From: Bacteroidota bacterium
GTDB lineage: Bacteria; Bacteroidota; Ignavibacteria; UBA10030
Assembly: GCA_021813905.1 (NCBI GenBank)
Contig: JAKAJH010000024.1
Location: 1 to 47,057, forward strand
Length of the DNA stretch: 47,057 nt
Direction: 5' to 3'
A program made the translations under genes and the position numbers. The notes under the pieces were generated by a model. It saw nothing but the letters and a program-made list of their open reading frames with translations, made no database searches and was not told where the DNA came from. This document shows positions 33,326 to 41,340 of this stretch, piece by piece (within the stretch, counting starts at the first letter, position 1; each line of letters opens with the position of its first letter).

Positions 33326-33354
33326 TTGACAATTCCCGGCGCCGAGTGTAGATT
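33326..33354 (+). promoter_or_regulatory. Promoter upstream of the small T9SS protein
   Basis: TTGACA (33326-33331), a 17-bp spacer and TAGATT (33349-33354). It shares TTGACAATTC at one end and GTGTAGATTAC at the other with the putative Pc promoter at 1942-1970. The predicted start is near 33361, giving a ~268-nt leader. Confidence 0.65.
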
Positions 33355-33628
33355 ACGGCGTCACGCGCGCGTGAGTATCTGTGTTCTGTCGACGGCGCGG
33401 CGCTGACATTCCTCCTCCCCGATTTCCAGATCCCCTCAGTGGTATCCGATTGGTAACTGAACGCTTGCCCGGGACGAGCACCTCTCCCGGAGCAATGCCC
33501 CGTGTGTCGCGAGTGCAGCGCGCACTGCCCCTCAAACAATTCCCCGATCATCCAATTACCAAATTACCCAATTCCTCACACCCACCAACACACTCACGCA
33601 CCAACACACCGTCACAAAGGGGGATCTC
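33355..33628 (+). other. Long untranslated leader, no gene
   Basis: Between the promoter and the ATG at 33629 lies a 5' leader without an open frame of note. It contains CGCGCGCG near 33364 and a GACATTCCTCC word at 33405-33415 that recurs at 34982-34992. Its last 90 bases are low-complexity. AAGGGGGA (33616-33623) is the ribosome site. No riboswitch fold is recognised. Confidence 0.45.
33537..33615 (+). repeat. Low-complexity CCAATTACC / CCACCAACACAC tract
   Basis: Imperfect repeats of CCAATTAC and CACCAACACACTCACGC, poor in G. The reverse complement resembles the GGGTGGGTGATTGGG stretch at 3081-3110. It lies inside the leader of the small T9SS protein. Confidence 0.55.
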
Positions 33629-34261
33629 ATGAAGTCTGTCATTCTTTTCCTGACCGCCACGGCGTTTGTCGCCGGCCAGCCGGCACACCCTGTCCCGTTC
33701 GCATCGACGCAGAACATCCTCTATCTCACGATCGTCAACGACGCCGCCTGTACAGCGGAAGGCCTCGTGTTGCGCGTTGCGCAAGCGCCGGAGTGGATCC
33801 GATTCGACCGCGCGGATAGAGCCGTTCCCGCGATCAGCGCGCACGAGACCGCCGAGCTGCAATTGCCGTTCGTGATCGACCGGATGGCGCCGGTGCAGAC
33901 GGAGGGCACGGTTCTGCTGTCGGTCGAATCAGCCGGCCGGGAGCGATGGGAGCAGCGGCTGCGGATCACGGTGCTGGCGCCGGAGACGTATGAGCTGTTC
34001 CAGAACTATCCCAATCCCTTCAATCCTGTCACGACCATTGCGTATCAGTTGCCGGAAGAAGCCCGCATTCGCCTGAGGATCTGCGATCTCATCGGCCGGG
34101 ACATCGGGACGATCGATGAAGGCACGAGAACGCCGGGATATCACCGGGTGCGATTCGACGCCGCGGGACACGCATCGGGGGTGTACGTCTGCCTGCTGGA
34201 AACCATTGACCCGGCGGGGCGGCACCGGACATTCCGTCGGACTATGGTGCTGGTGCGGTGA
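33629..34261 (+). CDS. Small exported protein with T9SS sorting domain
   Basis: The protein has 210 residues. A signal peptide (MKSVILFLTATAFVAGQ) is followed by one beta-sandwich module (~25-115, ILYLTIVNDAACTAEGLVLRV...). The type A T9SS C-terminal domain (~120-210) carries LFQNYPNPFNPVTTIAYQLPEEARIRLRICDLIG, SGVYVCLLE and a final FRRTMVLVR. Apart from the sorting signal there is only ~90 residues of cargo, so a surface or matrix component is likely. It is transcribed from its own promoter with a long leader. It is followed at 34264-34275 by the palindrome GTTCGCGCGAAC and a TTTT run, too short to be a confident terminator. Confidence 0.9.
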   Translation: MKSVILFLTATAFVAGQPAHPVPFASTQNILYLTIVNDAACTAEGLVLRVAQAPEWIRFDRADRAVPAISAHETAELQLPFVIDRMAPVQTEGTVLLSVESAGRERWEQRLRITVLAPETYELFQNYPNPFNPVTTIAYQLPEEARIRLRICDLIGRDIGTIDEGTRTPGYHRVRFDAAGHASGVYVCLLETIDPAGRHRTFRRTMVLVR

Positions 34262-34355
34262 GGTGTTCGCGCGAACTTTTCGGCGCGATCGTCGGTTCAC
34301 AAAATATTCCCGTCATCAGGTTCTCTTCCGCCCACCAAACGAATGGAGCATAACG

Positions 34356-34892
34356 ATGGCGATCGGCAGTACTGTACGACCGAGCCCGGAAGAGTACGGT
34401 GAACACTACCAGACCTACGTCGAGCTCGTACCGGAGACGGATGTGGTCGCGGCGATGGAGCGGCAGGTGCCGGAGACGGTCCGGCTGCTGAGCGGCATCC
34501 CGGCCACGCTTGCCGATTACCGGTACGACGCAGGAAAGTGGACCGTCCGCGAGGTCATCGGGCACATCATCGACACGGAGCGCATCTTCGGGTTCCGCGC
34601 GCTCGCGTTCGCCCGCGGAGAGAAGGCGCCGGTTCCGGGCGCCGATGAGAACGAGTACGTCCGGCATGCGGCTTTTGACCGTTACCGCATCGACGACCTC
34701 GTCCGCGAGTACGAGCATCTGCGCCGCGCGCATGTCTCGTTCTTCGGGCATCTGGCGCCCGAGGCGTGGGGACGTTCGGGAACGGCGAATGAGCTTCCGG
34801 TGACCGTGCGCGCGCTCGCGTTCATCATTCTCGGACACGAGCGTCACCACCTGAAGATCATGCGCGAACAATACATTCCCGGCAACGCGTAG
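34356..34892 (+). CDS. DinB-fold family protein
   Basis: The protein has 178 residues from the ATG at 34356, with GGAG at 34344-34347. It has the four-helix DinB/YfiT fold with the three-His metal site: GHIIDTERIF (His in helix 2) and LGHERHHLKIM (two His in helix 4). The N-terminal WTVREVIGHIIDTE motif is typical of the group that includes bacillithiol- and mycothiol-dependent transferases. Such proteins are often damage- or stress-induced, but the substrate here is unknown. It appears to be a single gene. Confidence 0.9.
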   Translation: MAIGSTVRPSPEEYGEHYQTYVELVPETDVVAAMERQVPETVRLLSGIPATLADYRYDAGKWTVREVIGHIIDTERIFGFRALAFARGEKAPVPGADENEYVRHAAFDRYRIDDLVREYEHLRRAHVSFFGHLAPEAWGRSGTANELPVTVRALAFIILGHERHHLKIMREQYIPGNA

Positions 34893-34918
34893 CCGTTGTC
34901 CGGTGCGATCCGGCACGG

Positions 34919-34947
34919 TTGACTTTCGCATCTGTCGGGCGTAGATT
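34919..34947 (+). promoter_or_regulatory. Promoter upstream of the DUF6174 remnant and lipoprotein
   Basis: TTGACT (34919-34924), a 17-bp spacer and TAGATT (34942-34947). It starts 27 bp after the DinB gene stop and points toward 34965-35612. Confidence 0.6.
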
Positions 34948-34964
34948 TCCTGCGTGCGGACGGC

Positions 34965-35177
34965 GTGGGGCGGGGGATCAGGACATTCCTCCCGTCATTC
35001 ATTCCTGTCGTGCCGCACAACCACTGTCCGGTGTTGTTCGTCACCGATCCCATGCGCATGACCGCCTCTGGCCGCATTGAGTATGATTCCACGTTCGGCT
35101 ATCCGCGCAGCCTGTTCATCGATCCGAACGCGCAGATCGCCGATGAGGAATACGGGTACGTCACAACGCTGCACTGA
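34965..35177 (+). pseudogene. N-truncated DUF6174-like protein
   Basis: The frame of 70 codons ends in GRIEYDSTFGYPRSLFIDPN and then ADEEYGYVTTLH. This matches the C-terminal part of DUF6174 proteins (YGYP..IFID....ADDE..Y.V). The N-terminal half of that domain, including its Cys-containing segment and signal peptide, is absent. The first ~30 residues encoded here (GIRTFLPSFIPVVPHNH) look unlike it. Either a deletion removed the start, or a short version begins at the ATG at 35052 or 35058. It sits between a good promoter and the lipoprotein at 35193. Confidence 0.5.
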
Positions 35178-35192
35178 ACAAGGGATGAGACG

Positions 35193-35612
35193 ATGAAGAT
35201 CGCGGGATGCGTGGTGCTGCTCGTGGCGGCGGGACTTGTCGCCGGATGCAAGGACAATCCGGTCGCCGATGATATTCCGACCGGAGCGTTTCGCTACATC
35301 GGCTACGATACGCTCGGCCAGGCTGTCGTGCAGGGATATCTCCGGATGGCCCTGACGGATTCAAACCGGATCGAGGGGGATTGGGCGCTTGTGGCGATCG
35401 CAGGGGAATCAACCGTTGGGCCGCAAACCGGTTCCGGATCGCTGGAGGGAGAGATCGTCGGGACGACAATCCGGCTGAACCTGAATCCGCAGATGATCGA
35501 CAATAATGTCCTGCTTTCCGGGGAACTTCGCGGCAATATCTACGCGGGCGAGTGGATGTTCGTCGGATTTCCGGGAGTGCTGAATCGGGGCACTTTTGCG
35601 GCACGCCGCTGA
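35193..35612 (+). CDS. Small lipoprotein of unknown function
   Basis: The protein has 139 residues. A signal peptide with lipobox LVAGC puts the lipidated Cys at 19. The mature part is beta-rich and glycine-spaced (GAFRYIGYDTLGQAVVQGYLRMAL, EGDWALVAI, GSGSLEGEIVGTTIRLNLNP, GELRGNIYAGEWMFVGFPGVLNRGTFAARR). This is the pattern of a small barrel or sandwich in which strands scaled as ...IEGDW... and ...GEW... repeat. It is reminiscent of META- or lipocalin-like proteins but not assignable. AGGGATGAG precedes the ATG. It is 15 bp after the DUF6174 remnant and probably shares its promoter. Confidence 0.8.
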   Translation: MKIAGCVVLLVAAGLVAGCKDNPVADDIPTGAFRYIGYDTLGQAVVQGYLRMALTDSNRIEGDWALVAIAGESTVGPQTGSGSLEGEIVGTTIRLNLNPQMIDNNVLLSGELRGNIYAGEWMFVGFPGVLNRGTFAARR

Positions 35613-35693
35613 GCGCCGGGCACCGCAATCCATGCGCATATGAAACTCCTTGGCATGTGCATTGTCCAATGAGAAAAGAGAGGAGGCAGTACG

Positions 35694-36134
35694 ATGAGAT
35701 CACTCATTGCAGGATTTCTGCTGCTCCTGCTTCCAGCGGTGAGCAGCGCCCAGCCGTGGGTTCCGCGGGACGTGGAGATGGCCCTCGACCGTATTCAGCA
35801 GGCGTTCCGAACGGCGGATCCGGCATCCATCGAGGACATGATCCCGTCCGGCATCACGATGCGTCTTGCCGACTCCCTGTACCGCGATATCTCCAGCATT
35901 CAGGCGATGCATCTGCTGAAGAACTACTTTGCGGACAAGGATTCGATCGACTTCCACATGATCGGCGTGCCGGGCCGCGGGACGATGTATTACACCCAGA
36001 ACGGACAGCGCGACACGGTCAATGTTGATGTGTGGCTGATGCGCGGCCGGTTCGACGTGAACATCTACGCACTGAACATCAGCAACTATCCGACGGCGAC
36101 GGTCTTTTTCAATATTCCGCGCTCGAAGAAATAG
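35694..36134 (+). CDS. Exported DUF4783-like protein
   Basis: The protein has 146 residues, with a signal peptide cut near VSSAQ (~20). The mature domain begins with an alpha segment (VEMALDRIQQAFRTADPASIEDMIP) followed by SGITMRLADSLYRDISSIQAMHLLKNYF and beta strands. This order (helix, small barrel with an AFRTAD motif, YSS.QA..LL..FF) is that of DUF4783/NTF2-like proteins common in Bacteroidota. There is no catalytic residue set. GGAGG lies nine bases before the ATG. It converges with the LolA-like gene; the 96-bp gap shows no clear terminator. Confidence 0.75.
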   Translation: MRSLIAGFLLLLLPAVSSAQPWVPRDVEMALDRIQQAFRTADPASIEDMIPSGITMRLADSLYRDISSIQAMHLLKNYFADKDSIDFHMIGVPGRGTMYYTQNGQRDTVNVDVWLMRGRFDVNIYALNISNYPTATVFFNIPRSKK

Positions 36135-36230
36135 CCGCTGCCCGTCCGGAGTAATGACCGATCCGGTATGCCTCGCGGTCTCTTCCGGGGTGTACCGGCG
36201 ACGAGTTCCCGCTTCTCCGGTCGACAGACC

Positions 36231-36968
36231 CTATCGACGAAGCGCCGCTTTGCTCAGCAAATAGTCGGGGATCGGCACGTCGAGCGTGATCGTGTCGAGA
36301 TAGAACTCCGTTCCTTCCCCTTCTTTCAGGACGTCCTTGTAGAGCACAGACGTCGCCATCCAGCGGTTCTGGATCCGACGCACCTCGCGGACATCCACCG
36401 TCTTCAGCAGTCTCCCGCTCTTTGCGTAGAGATTCTCCTTCAGCACGACATCGCGGGCTTCGTCCACCCAGAGCCGCCGGTGGTCGTACGCGATATCCTC
36501 CGTCTTCGCGGTCAGGTCCAGCACCCAGCACTCGCGCCCGGCCGCCGTATCCCGGCGAACAACGGTCGCGGCATACAAATGGGGAAGATGCGGATCGTCC
36601 ATCATATCCTCGTACGACAGGTCCGAACCCATCACCGACTGCCGGAGCAGATGGCCCGAGATCATGATGATCCGGTCGGTGGAGGGAGAGTACTCCCAGA
36701 GCATGTCCTTGAGCTTGAGCATCTTGATGCCGCGTTCGCGGGCGGGGGCGAGGAATTCGGTGTACGATTCGTTTGTCCCGCGCTGCCACGATTTGGACTC
36801 AACGGTACGCATCTCGCGGGGTCCGTGGATCACCATGCGGGACGTGACGATCCTCGTCCGCGAGAACATGTTCTCATCCACGCGTTTGAGGATCTCGTCG
36901 CCGTTGGGCGTTTGCGAGGAAAGGGTGCCCGGCAGGAATGCGAGCGCCAGAAAAATCGGACGGATCAT
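36231..36968 (-). CDS. LolA-like outer membrane lipoprotein-sorting protein
   Basis: The protein has 245 residues, with signal peptide ~1-18 (MIRPIFLALAFLPGTLSSQ). It has the LolA/LolB-like half-barrel: DEILKRVDENMFSRTRIVTSRMVIHGPREMRTVESKSWQ, MLWEYSPSTDRIIMIS, LTAKTEDIAYDHRRLWVDEARDVVLKENLYAKSGRLLKTVDV. It corresponds to the family annotated as outer membrane lipoprotein-sorting protein (LolA_like, PF17131), which often accompanies RND or FtsX-type exporters. The ATG overlaps the permease stop (ATGA). It is the last gene of the TetR-headed operon and presumably carries the hydrophobic cargo across the periplasm. Confidence 0.9.
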   Translation of the reverse strand: MIRPIFLALAFLPGTLSSQTPNGDEILKRVDENMFSRTRIVTSRMVIHGPREMRTVESKSWQRGTNESYTEFLAPARERGIKMLKLKDMLWEYSPSTDRIIMISGHLLRQSVMGSDLSYEDMMDDPHLPHLYAATVVRRDTAAGRECWVLDLTAKTEDIAYDHRRLWVDEARDVVLKENLYAKSGRLLKTVDVREVRRIQNRWMATSVLYKDVLKEGEGTEFYLDTITLDVPIPDYLLSKAALRR

Positions 36969-38251
36969 GACTCAAGCTCCTTGAACAGCTGTGAGGTCTG
37001 TCGTTTGTAGATGCCGATGCCGGACAGCGCGGTGCCGGACAGCGTCGCAAGCACGCCGGGCAGGAATCCGATGACGAATGTCAAGGGGGTGACCCGGGCG
37101 CGGACGATGTTGGGGATCAGCATCGTGCTGTCCTTCATGATGGTGCCGATGTTGAATCCATGGATTTGCAGATAATACGCCACCGTCAGTCCCGCCAGCG
37201 TGCCGGCCGCAGATCCAATGACGCCGATGAGAAGCGATTCGGCGAGCAGCGTGAGATAGACATGCGTCTTGTCCTCGCCCACGGCGAGGCGTACGCCGAG
37301 CTCGCCGTACCGGCGCAGGCTGCCGGTGAGGCCGGCATTCCAGAGCACGACGAACATTGCCACAAGAAAGACGCCCACGATGACGACTGAAAAGGCGTCG
37401 ATGTAGTCAAGGTAGTCTGACAATCCGCTCTGCGTGCGAAGCGTCCCCATCACGGGCGCAAAGGCGGCGGTCGGTGATGACGGGACCGCGGCGAAACGCT
37501 GATTGAAACCGGCCGCCACGGCGTTGGCGCGCTCCTCATGATACACGCCGTCCCGGAAGAAGCCGATGATCTCACCGGCACCGTCTGCCATGTCGAGCGC
37601 CTGCTGAATGTCCGCCACATCCGCCACCAGAGTCCCTTTGTCCATTGCGACTATGCCGAACCGGAGCGTCCCGACCACCACGAAGTTCGTGATGCTCATG
37701 CTGCCGTACATCGTCGAGCTGATGAGCGTGGCCGTGTCGCCCGGCTGGATCTGCAGGCGTTCCGCGAGGTCTTCACCGACGAGAATTTCTCCGTGCCGCA
37801 CCGGCGCACGCCCCCGTACGACGGCGTCCCGGACGTCGAGGATCGTGCGCTCGGGACTGTCCGGCGACAGAAGATCCACCGCCATGCCGCGGACCGGCGC
37901 CTGTGCTCTTGTTTCGTGGTGCTCATCGGGAATATCCAGCAGGCCGCCGAAGGAGATGCGCGGCGTCCAGAGCAGATCGGGATCGTCATGCCGCAATCCG
38001 GTCATCAATGTGTCGACGCCGAGGAGAGCCAGATCGATGGGCATCTGATCGGCTTCCTTCGCGTAAGCGCGTGTCATCACGAGCACATGGCCGGTGCGGT
38101 AGCGGGCGGTCGAATCGACGACGCTCGTGATGGCGCCGTTGATCCAGGCCTGCAAAAACACCGTGAGCAGGACCCCGAAGAACACCGTGAGCAACGGGAA
38201 GAGCGACCGGGAGCGATCGCGCAGCAGGCCGTTCAGCAGGAACCGGATCAT
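36965..38251 (-). CDS. FtsX/LolC-like ABC permease, second subunit
   Basis: The protein has 428 residues from the ATG at 38251, overlapping the stop of the first permease by ATGA. Topology: one N-terminal helix (~18-38, FPLLTVFFGVLLTVFLQAWINGA), a ~230-residue periplasmic MacB_PCD-like domain, then three C-terminal helices (~295-320, 340-370, 385-410). The FtsX signature is RRYGELGVRLAVGEDKTHVYLTLLAES. This architecture fits LolC/LolE and MacB-type mechanotransmission transporters that move lipoproteins or lipids without passing them through the membrane. It pairs with the permease at 38248 and the ATPase at 39429. Confidence 0.92.
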   Translation of the reverse strand: MIRFLLNGLLRDRSRSLFPLLTVFFGVLLTVFLQAWINGAITSVVDSTARYRTGHVLVMTRAYAKEADQMPIDLALLGVDTLMTGLRHDDPDLLWTPRISFGGLLDIPDEHHETRAQAPVRGMAVDLLSPDSPERTILDVRDAVVRGRAPVRHGEILVGEDLAERLQIQPGDTATLISSTMYGSMSITNFVVVGTLRFGIVAMDKGTLVADVADIQQALDMADGAGEIIGFFRDGVYHEERANAVAAGFNQRFAAVPSSPTAAFAPVMGTLRTQSGLSDYLDYIDAFSVVIVGVFLVAMFVVLWNAGLTGSLRRYGELGVRLAVGEDKTHVYLTLLAESLLIGVIGSAAGTLAGLTVAYYLQIHGFNIGTIMKDSTMLIPNIVRARVTPLTFVIGFLPGVLATLSGTALSGIGIYKRQTSQLFKELES

Positions 38252-39420
38252 GAGAGCTTCCCCCGCAGCGCGTCCGTGGGTTTCAGGTGCGCAATCCTCC
38301 GTGTCGGCAGAAAGCTCACGATGGTTGTGACGAGACAGACGAGCACCGTCGTGCCGACGACCAGCGACGGCGAATAGACCGGGAAGAGCTTCTCCCCGAT
38401 CGCGAAGCCCATGGTGTCCGCCGCGTTCGGCAGGGCGAATCCCGTGTTGGCGACGAACGCCATGAGCGGAATGCCGTACATGGCCGCCACCAGCGCGGCC
38501 AGGATGCTGTGCAGCGCCCCTTCCGTGGTGAACAAACGGATGACACCGCCCCGCGTCATCCCGAGCGCCATCAGCGTTCCCATTTCCTTGCGGCGGCGCC
38601 AGATGGACAGCACCTGTGTGTCGAAGATGGCGAGCATGGCGAGAAACAGGAGCAGAAGGTACAGGATGCTCGCGCCCACGCTCTTCATCCGCACGAGCGT
38701 GTGCAGGTCGCGCAGCAGAAACGACAGGTCGCGGAAATCCCATCCCCCCACCGACCCGGGAGGCGCAACGCGTTGTCCGAGGACGACGATCGTCGCCTCG
38801 TCGGGTGTCCGCGTGAATCGCCGAAGCTCGTCGAGCGGGATCCAGATCTGCTCGTTGTCGATGTCCTGGACCGTGGACCGGAACACCTCCGCGATGACCA
38901 CGTCCCGCGCGTCGAAGGTACCGTGCACGTCCCGCCACTGCACCGTGACCATGTCGCCTTTCTGCAGCCCCGTGCTGTGCGCCATCCGGCTGCCGATGAT
39001 GGCCGGAATGCCGTGCGAGCGGTCCTTCAGCAATGCCGACGGAATGGAAAGCACGGTCTGATCGGGGTCGATCCCCTTCAGCAGGACAGAGCGGAAACGC
39101 CCCTGCGGATAGATCGTCGCCGGTCGGATGAGGATGGGCGTGGCCTGTCTGTGCGCGATGAGCGAATCGAGCGGAGCGGGAATGACCCCGTGCGCATCGT
39201 CGAGGGTCAGCGGATCATACGGATCGTAGGAGCTGTGCCAGTATTGTCCGCCGCCGTACAGAGCCGCGACGGTAGCGCGCTCCACCTGCTCGTTGAGGCC
39301 GTCGTAGAAACCCTGCAGAAAAATGATGGCCACGAAGGAGAACGAAAGGGCCACCACGTTCAGCCACGTCCGCAGACCGGCGTGGAGAAGGTTGCGCAAT
39401 GCGAGTGTGAGTGTCAGCAT
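38248..39420 (-). CDS. FtsX/LolC-like ABC permease, first subunit
   Basis: The protein has 390 residues from the ATG at 39420, eight bases after the ATPase stop. The N-terminal helix is LRNLLHAGLRTWLNVVALSFSFVAIIFLQGF, followed by a periplasmic domain (~40-265) and three C-terminal helices. The cytoplasmic coupling motif is SIWRRRKEMGTLMALGMTRGGVIRLFTTEG. The tail THLKPTDALRG-type ending (RRIAHLKPTDALRG) is typical of the LolE/MacB family. The two permeases are distinct, so the complex is probably a heterodimer like LolCE. Confidence 0.92.
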   Translation of the reverse strand: MLTLTLALRNLLHAGLRTWLNVVALSFSFVAIIFLQGFYDGLNEQVERATVAALYGGGQYWHSSYDPYDPLTLDDAHGVIPAPLDSLIAHRQATPILIRPATIYPQGRFRSVLLKGIDPDQTVLSIPSALLKDRSHGIPAIIGSRMAHSTGLQKGDMVTVQWRDVHGTFDARDVVIAEVFRSTVQDIDNEQIWIPLDELRRFTRTPDEATIVVLGQRVAPPGSVGGWDFRDLSFLLRDLHTLVRMKSVGASILYLLLLFLAMLAIFDTQVLSIWRRRKEMGTLMALGMTRGGVIRLFTTEGALHSILAALVAAMYGIPLMAFVANTGFALPNAADTMGFAIGEKLFPVYSPSLVVGTTVLVCLVTTIVSFLPTRRIAHLKPTDALRGKLS

Positions 39421-39428
39421 GGGCCGCC

Positions 39429-40139
39429 TCACGAATGAGAGGAATCGCCGGCGTGTTCGTCCCGCGCGATGCGTCCGTCCACGAGCGTGATTGTGCGGTG
39501 CAGATACCCGATGACCTTCTCGTCGTGGGTGGCGAAGACGAACGTCGTGTGCAGATCCCGGTTCAGTTGAAGCATCGTCTTCATGATGTGATGAGAGTTG
39601 GCCGCATCGAGGTTCGCGGTGGGCTCGTCCGCCAGCACCACGTCCGGCTTCTTCACGATGGCCCGGGCGATCGCCACGCGCTGGCTCTGTCCGCCCGAGA
39701 GCTGCGACGGACGCGAATCGGCGCGATCGGCGAGCCCCACCCACGCCAGGGCTTCCTCGACCATCTGTTTCCGCCGGCCCGTTTCGATGCCCTGCAGAAG
39801 CAGCGGAAACTCCACGTTCTCGAACACGGTATAGACCGGAAGAAGATTGAACGTTTGAAAGATGAATCCGAGGTGTTCGTTGCGGAGACGGGCGGCCTCC
39901 CGGTGGGTCAGCGTTTCCACACTGCGCCCCAGGATCTCGGCGCTGCCGCTCGTCGGCACGTCGAGGGCGCCGATGATGTTCAGGAGCGTCGTCTTGCCGG
40001 AGCCGCTCGGACCCACGAGTCCCACGAACTCACCCCGGGAGATCGCAAGATCGATGCCGTCCAGCGCTTTGAGAGTCGTCTGGCCCAGCGCATATGTTTT
40101 GTCGAGAGCATGCGTCACAACGAGCGGTAGGTCCTGCAT
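39429..40139 (-). CDS. LolD/MacB-type ABC ATPase
   Basis: The protein has 236 residues from the ATG at 40139, with GTGGAG eight bases upstream. The GTG at 40151 is part of that ribosome site. Walker A is GPSGSGKTT (43-51), the Q-loop [19 protein letters not shown] (the LLP..T..ENV spacing typical of LolD/MacB), the signature LSGGQ (148-152), Walker [14 protein letters not shown] (167-179) and H-loop His206 (ATHDE). It energises the two FtsX-like permeases downstream. All catalytic residues are present. Confidence 0.95.
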   Translation of the reverse strand: MQDLPLVVTHALDKTYALGQTTLKALDGIDLAISRGEFVGLVGPSGSGKTTLLNIIGALDVPTSGSAEILGRSVETLTHREAARLRNEHLGFIFQTFNLLPVYTVFENVEFPLLLQGIETGRRKQMVEEALAWVGLADRADSRPSQLSGGQSQRVAIARAIVKKPDVVLADEPTANLDAANSHHIMKTMLQLNRDLHTTFVFATHDEKVIGYLHRTITLVDGRIARDEHAGDSSHS

Positions 40140-40168
40140 GGAATACTCCACAAGAAGACGGTCAGGTG

Positions 40169-41311
40169 TCAGTGATTGAAGACGAGCGTCAGCTGGGCGC
40201 CGGCGCCGGCGAACGCCGCGTTGACGGTCTGCGCCTGCGGACCGGGAGCGGCGTCGGGATTCCAGAAGCCGAGGAGATACACACTCCAGTTGTCATAGTT
40301 ACGCTGCCAGGTGGCGATGCGGTACCAGTGCCGGTTCGTCCAATCGCGGTAGATCATCGCAGATAATTGATCGAGGATGCTCAGCGGATACGTCATCAGC
40401 AGGCCGGAAAAATCGGTTCTGGCGGCGTGCGCAAGCGGCCCGGAAGGCCGGTCGGCGCGAAAATACTCGGCGGCAACATACAACCCGTCCCCGATCCCGA
40501 ACGTATAGTCGGCGCCGAGCGTCGCAAGGCGCTGGTAGCGCAGCTCGGGTATGTCGATATCCGTGCGGGTGAGCGCCGTCTCGAACCACACGCCGATGCC
40601 GAGGTCCCATTTTCCGTCGAGCCCGATACGGTCTTCGGGAACGTCGGAACGGCCCGCGAACATCAGGCCGAGATTCCGCAGATCCGCTCGGCGGTGATGG
40701 TACGTGATGGCGGCTTCGCCCGGGCCGATCGTAGACTGGATGCGCCCGCCGTACTCAACGGTGCGCTGCCGTGTGGGGGACAGTTCCCATCCTTTTGTAC
40801 CGGCGTTGCCGTACAGCATCCACGTCCAGATGTTGGCATTGTCCTGGAACGTGTAGCGCAGAAGAAGACCGGTGACGCCGTCGGTGAGCTGAAGAGGATC
40901 GCGCGGATCCACGCGGTCGAACCACATAAGGGGGCGGAACAGCAGGGCGGAGCCGAAGTTGATCTTCTGGAGTCCGATGCGCGCTTCGAATCGATCGGTC
41001 GCAAGCCGGAGCCAGGCGCGGTATGCTTTCACATCCGACGCGGTGGCCGGATGCCGGTCGGCAGCGACGGCGGCGTCGGTGAACGCATTGAGCGACAACT
41101 CCAGGTCGGCGTTGAGTGAACCGGACAGCGGTGCGGCGGCGAGGAGATCGGGGATATAGCGGAGTCCCGATTGTGCCGATGCCGGATCGGCGGGATGTGC
41201 CATGAGCCAGCCGGAGGCCTGACCGTGCAGCTCTGCCGACTGTGCCTGCGCGCGAACGGCAGAAAACACCGAGAGGAGCACGGCGGCAATATTTCTCATC
41301 GCGGATCGCAT
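40169..41311 (-). CDS. Outer-membrane beta-barrel protein of unknown family
   Basis: The protein has 380 residues from the ATG at 41311. An upstream ATG at 41359 overlaps tetR and one at 41299 is also possible. The signal peptide is MRSAMRNIAAVLLSVFSAVRA with a QAQ cut. The mature part alternates amphipathic strands and short turns (LNADLELSLNAFTDAAV, YRAWLRLATDRFEARIGLQKINFGSALLFRPLMWFD, WTWMLYGNAG, AAITYHHRRADL, LGADYTFGIGDGLYVAAEYF, ...GAGAQLTLVF at the end). This is like 14- to 16-strand OMPs of the phosphoporin/DUF1302-type shape. Its place between TetR and the LolCDE-like genes suggests it is the outer-membrane end of the same pathway. No closer family is recognised. Confidence 0.8.
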   Translation of the reverse strand: MRSAMRNIAAVLLSVFSAVRAQAQSAELHGQASGWLMAHPADPASAQSGLRYIPDLLAAAPLSGSLNADLELSLNAFTDAAVAADRHPATASDVKAYRAWLRLATDRFEARIGLQKINFGSALLFRPLMWFDRVDPRDPLQLTDGVTGLLLRYTFQDNANIWTWMLYGNAGTKGWELSPTRQRTVEYGGRIQSTIGPGEAAITYHHRRADLRNLGLMFAGRSDVPEDRIGLDGKWDLGIGVWFETALTRTDIDIPELRYQRLATLGADYTFGIGDGLYVAAEYFRADRPSGPLAHAARTDFSGLLMTYPLSILDQLSAMIYRDWTNRHWYRIATWQRNYDNWSVYLLGFWNPDAAPGPQAQTVNAAFAGAGAQLTLVFNH

Positions 41312-41340
41312 CGTGCATCCGGTCGTCCGGTCGGTGGCGG

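Noticed and set aside
33355-33628. Riboswitch or structured RNA in the long leader
   Set aside because: No known conserved core or strong paired stems are seen. Most of the length is low-complexity sequence.
34264-34275. GTTCGCGCGAAC palindrome followed by TTTT after the small T9SS gene
   Set aside because: A self-complementary 12-mer without a loop cannot form a normal terminator hairpin. It could be a protein site but nothing supports it.
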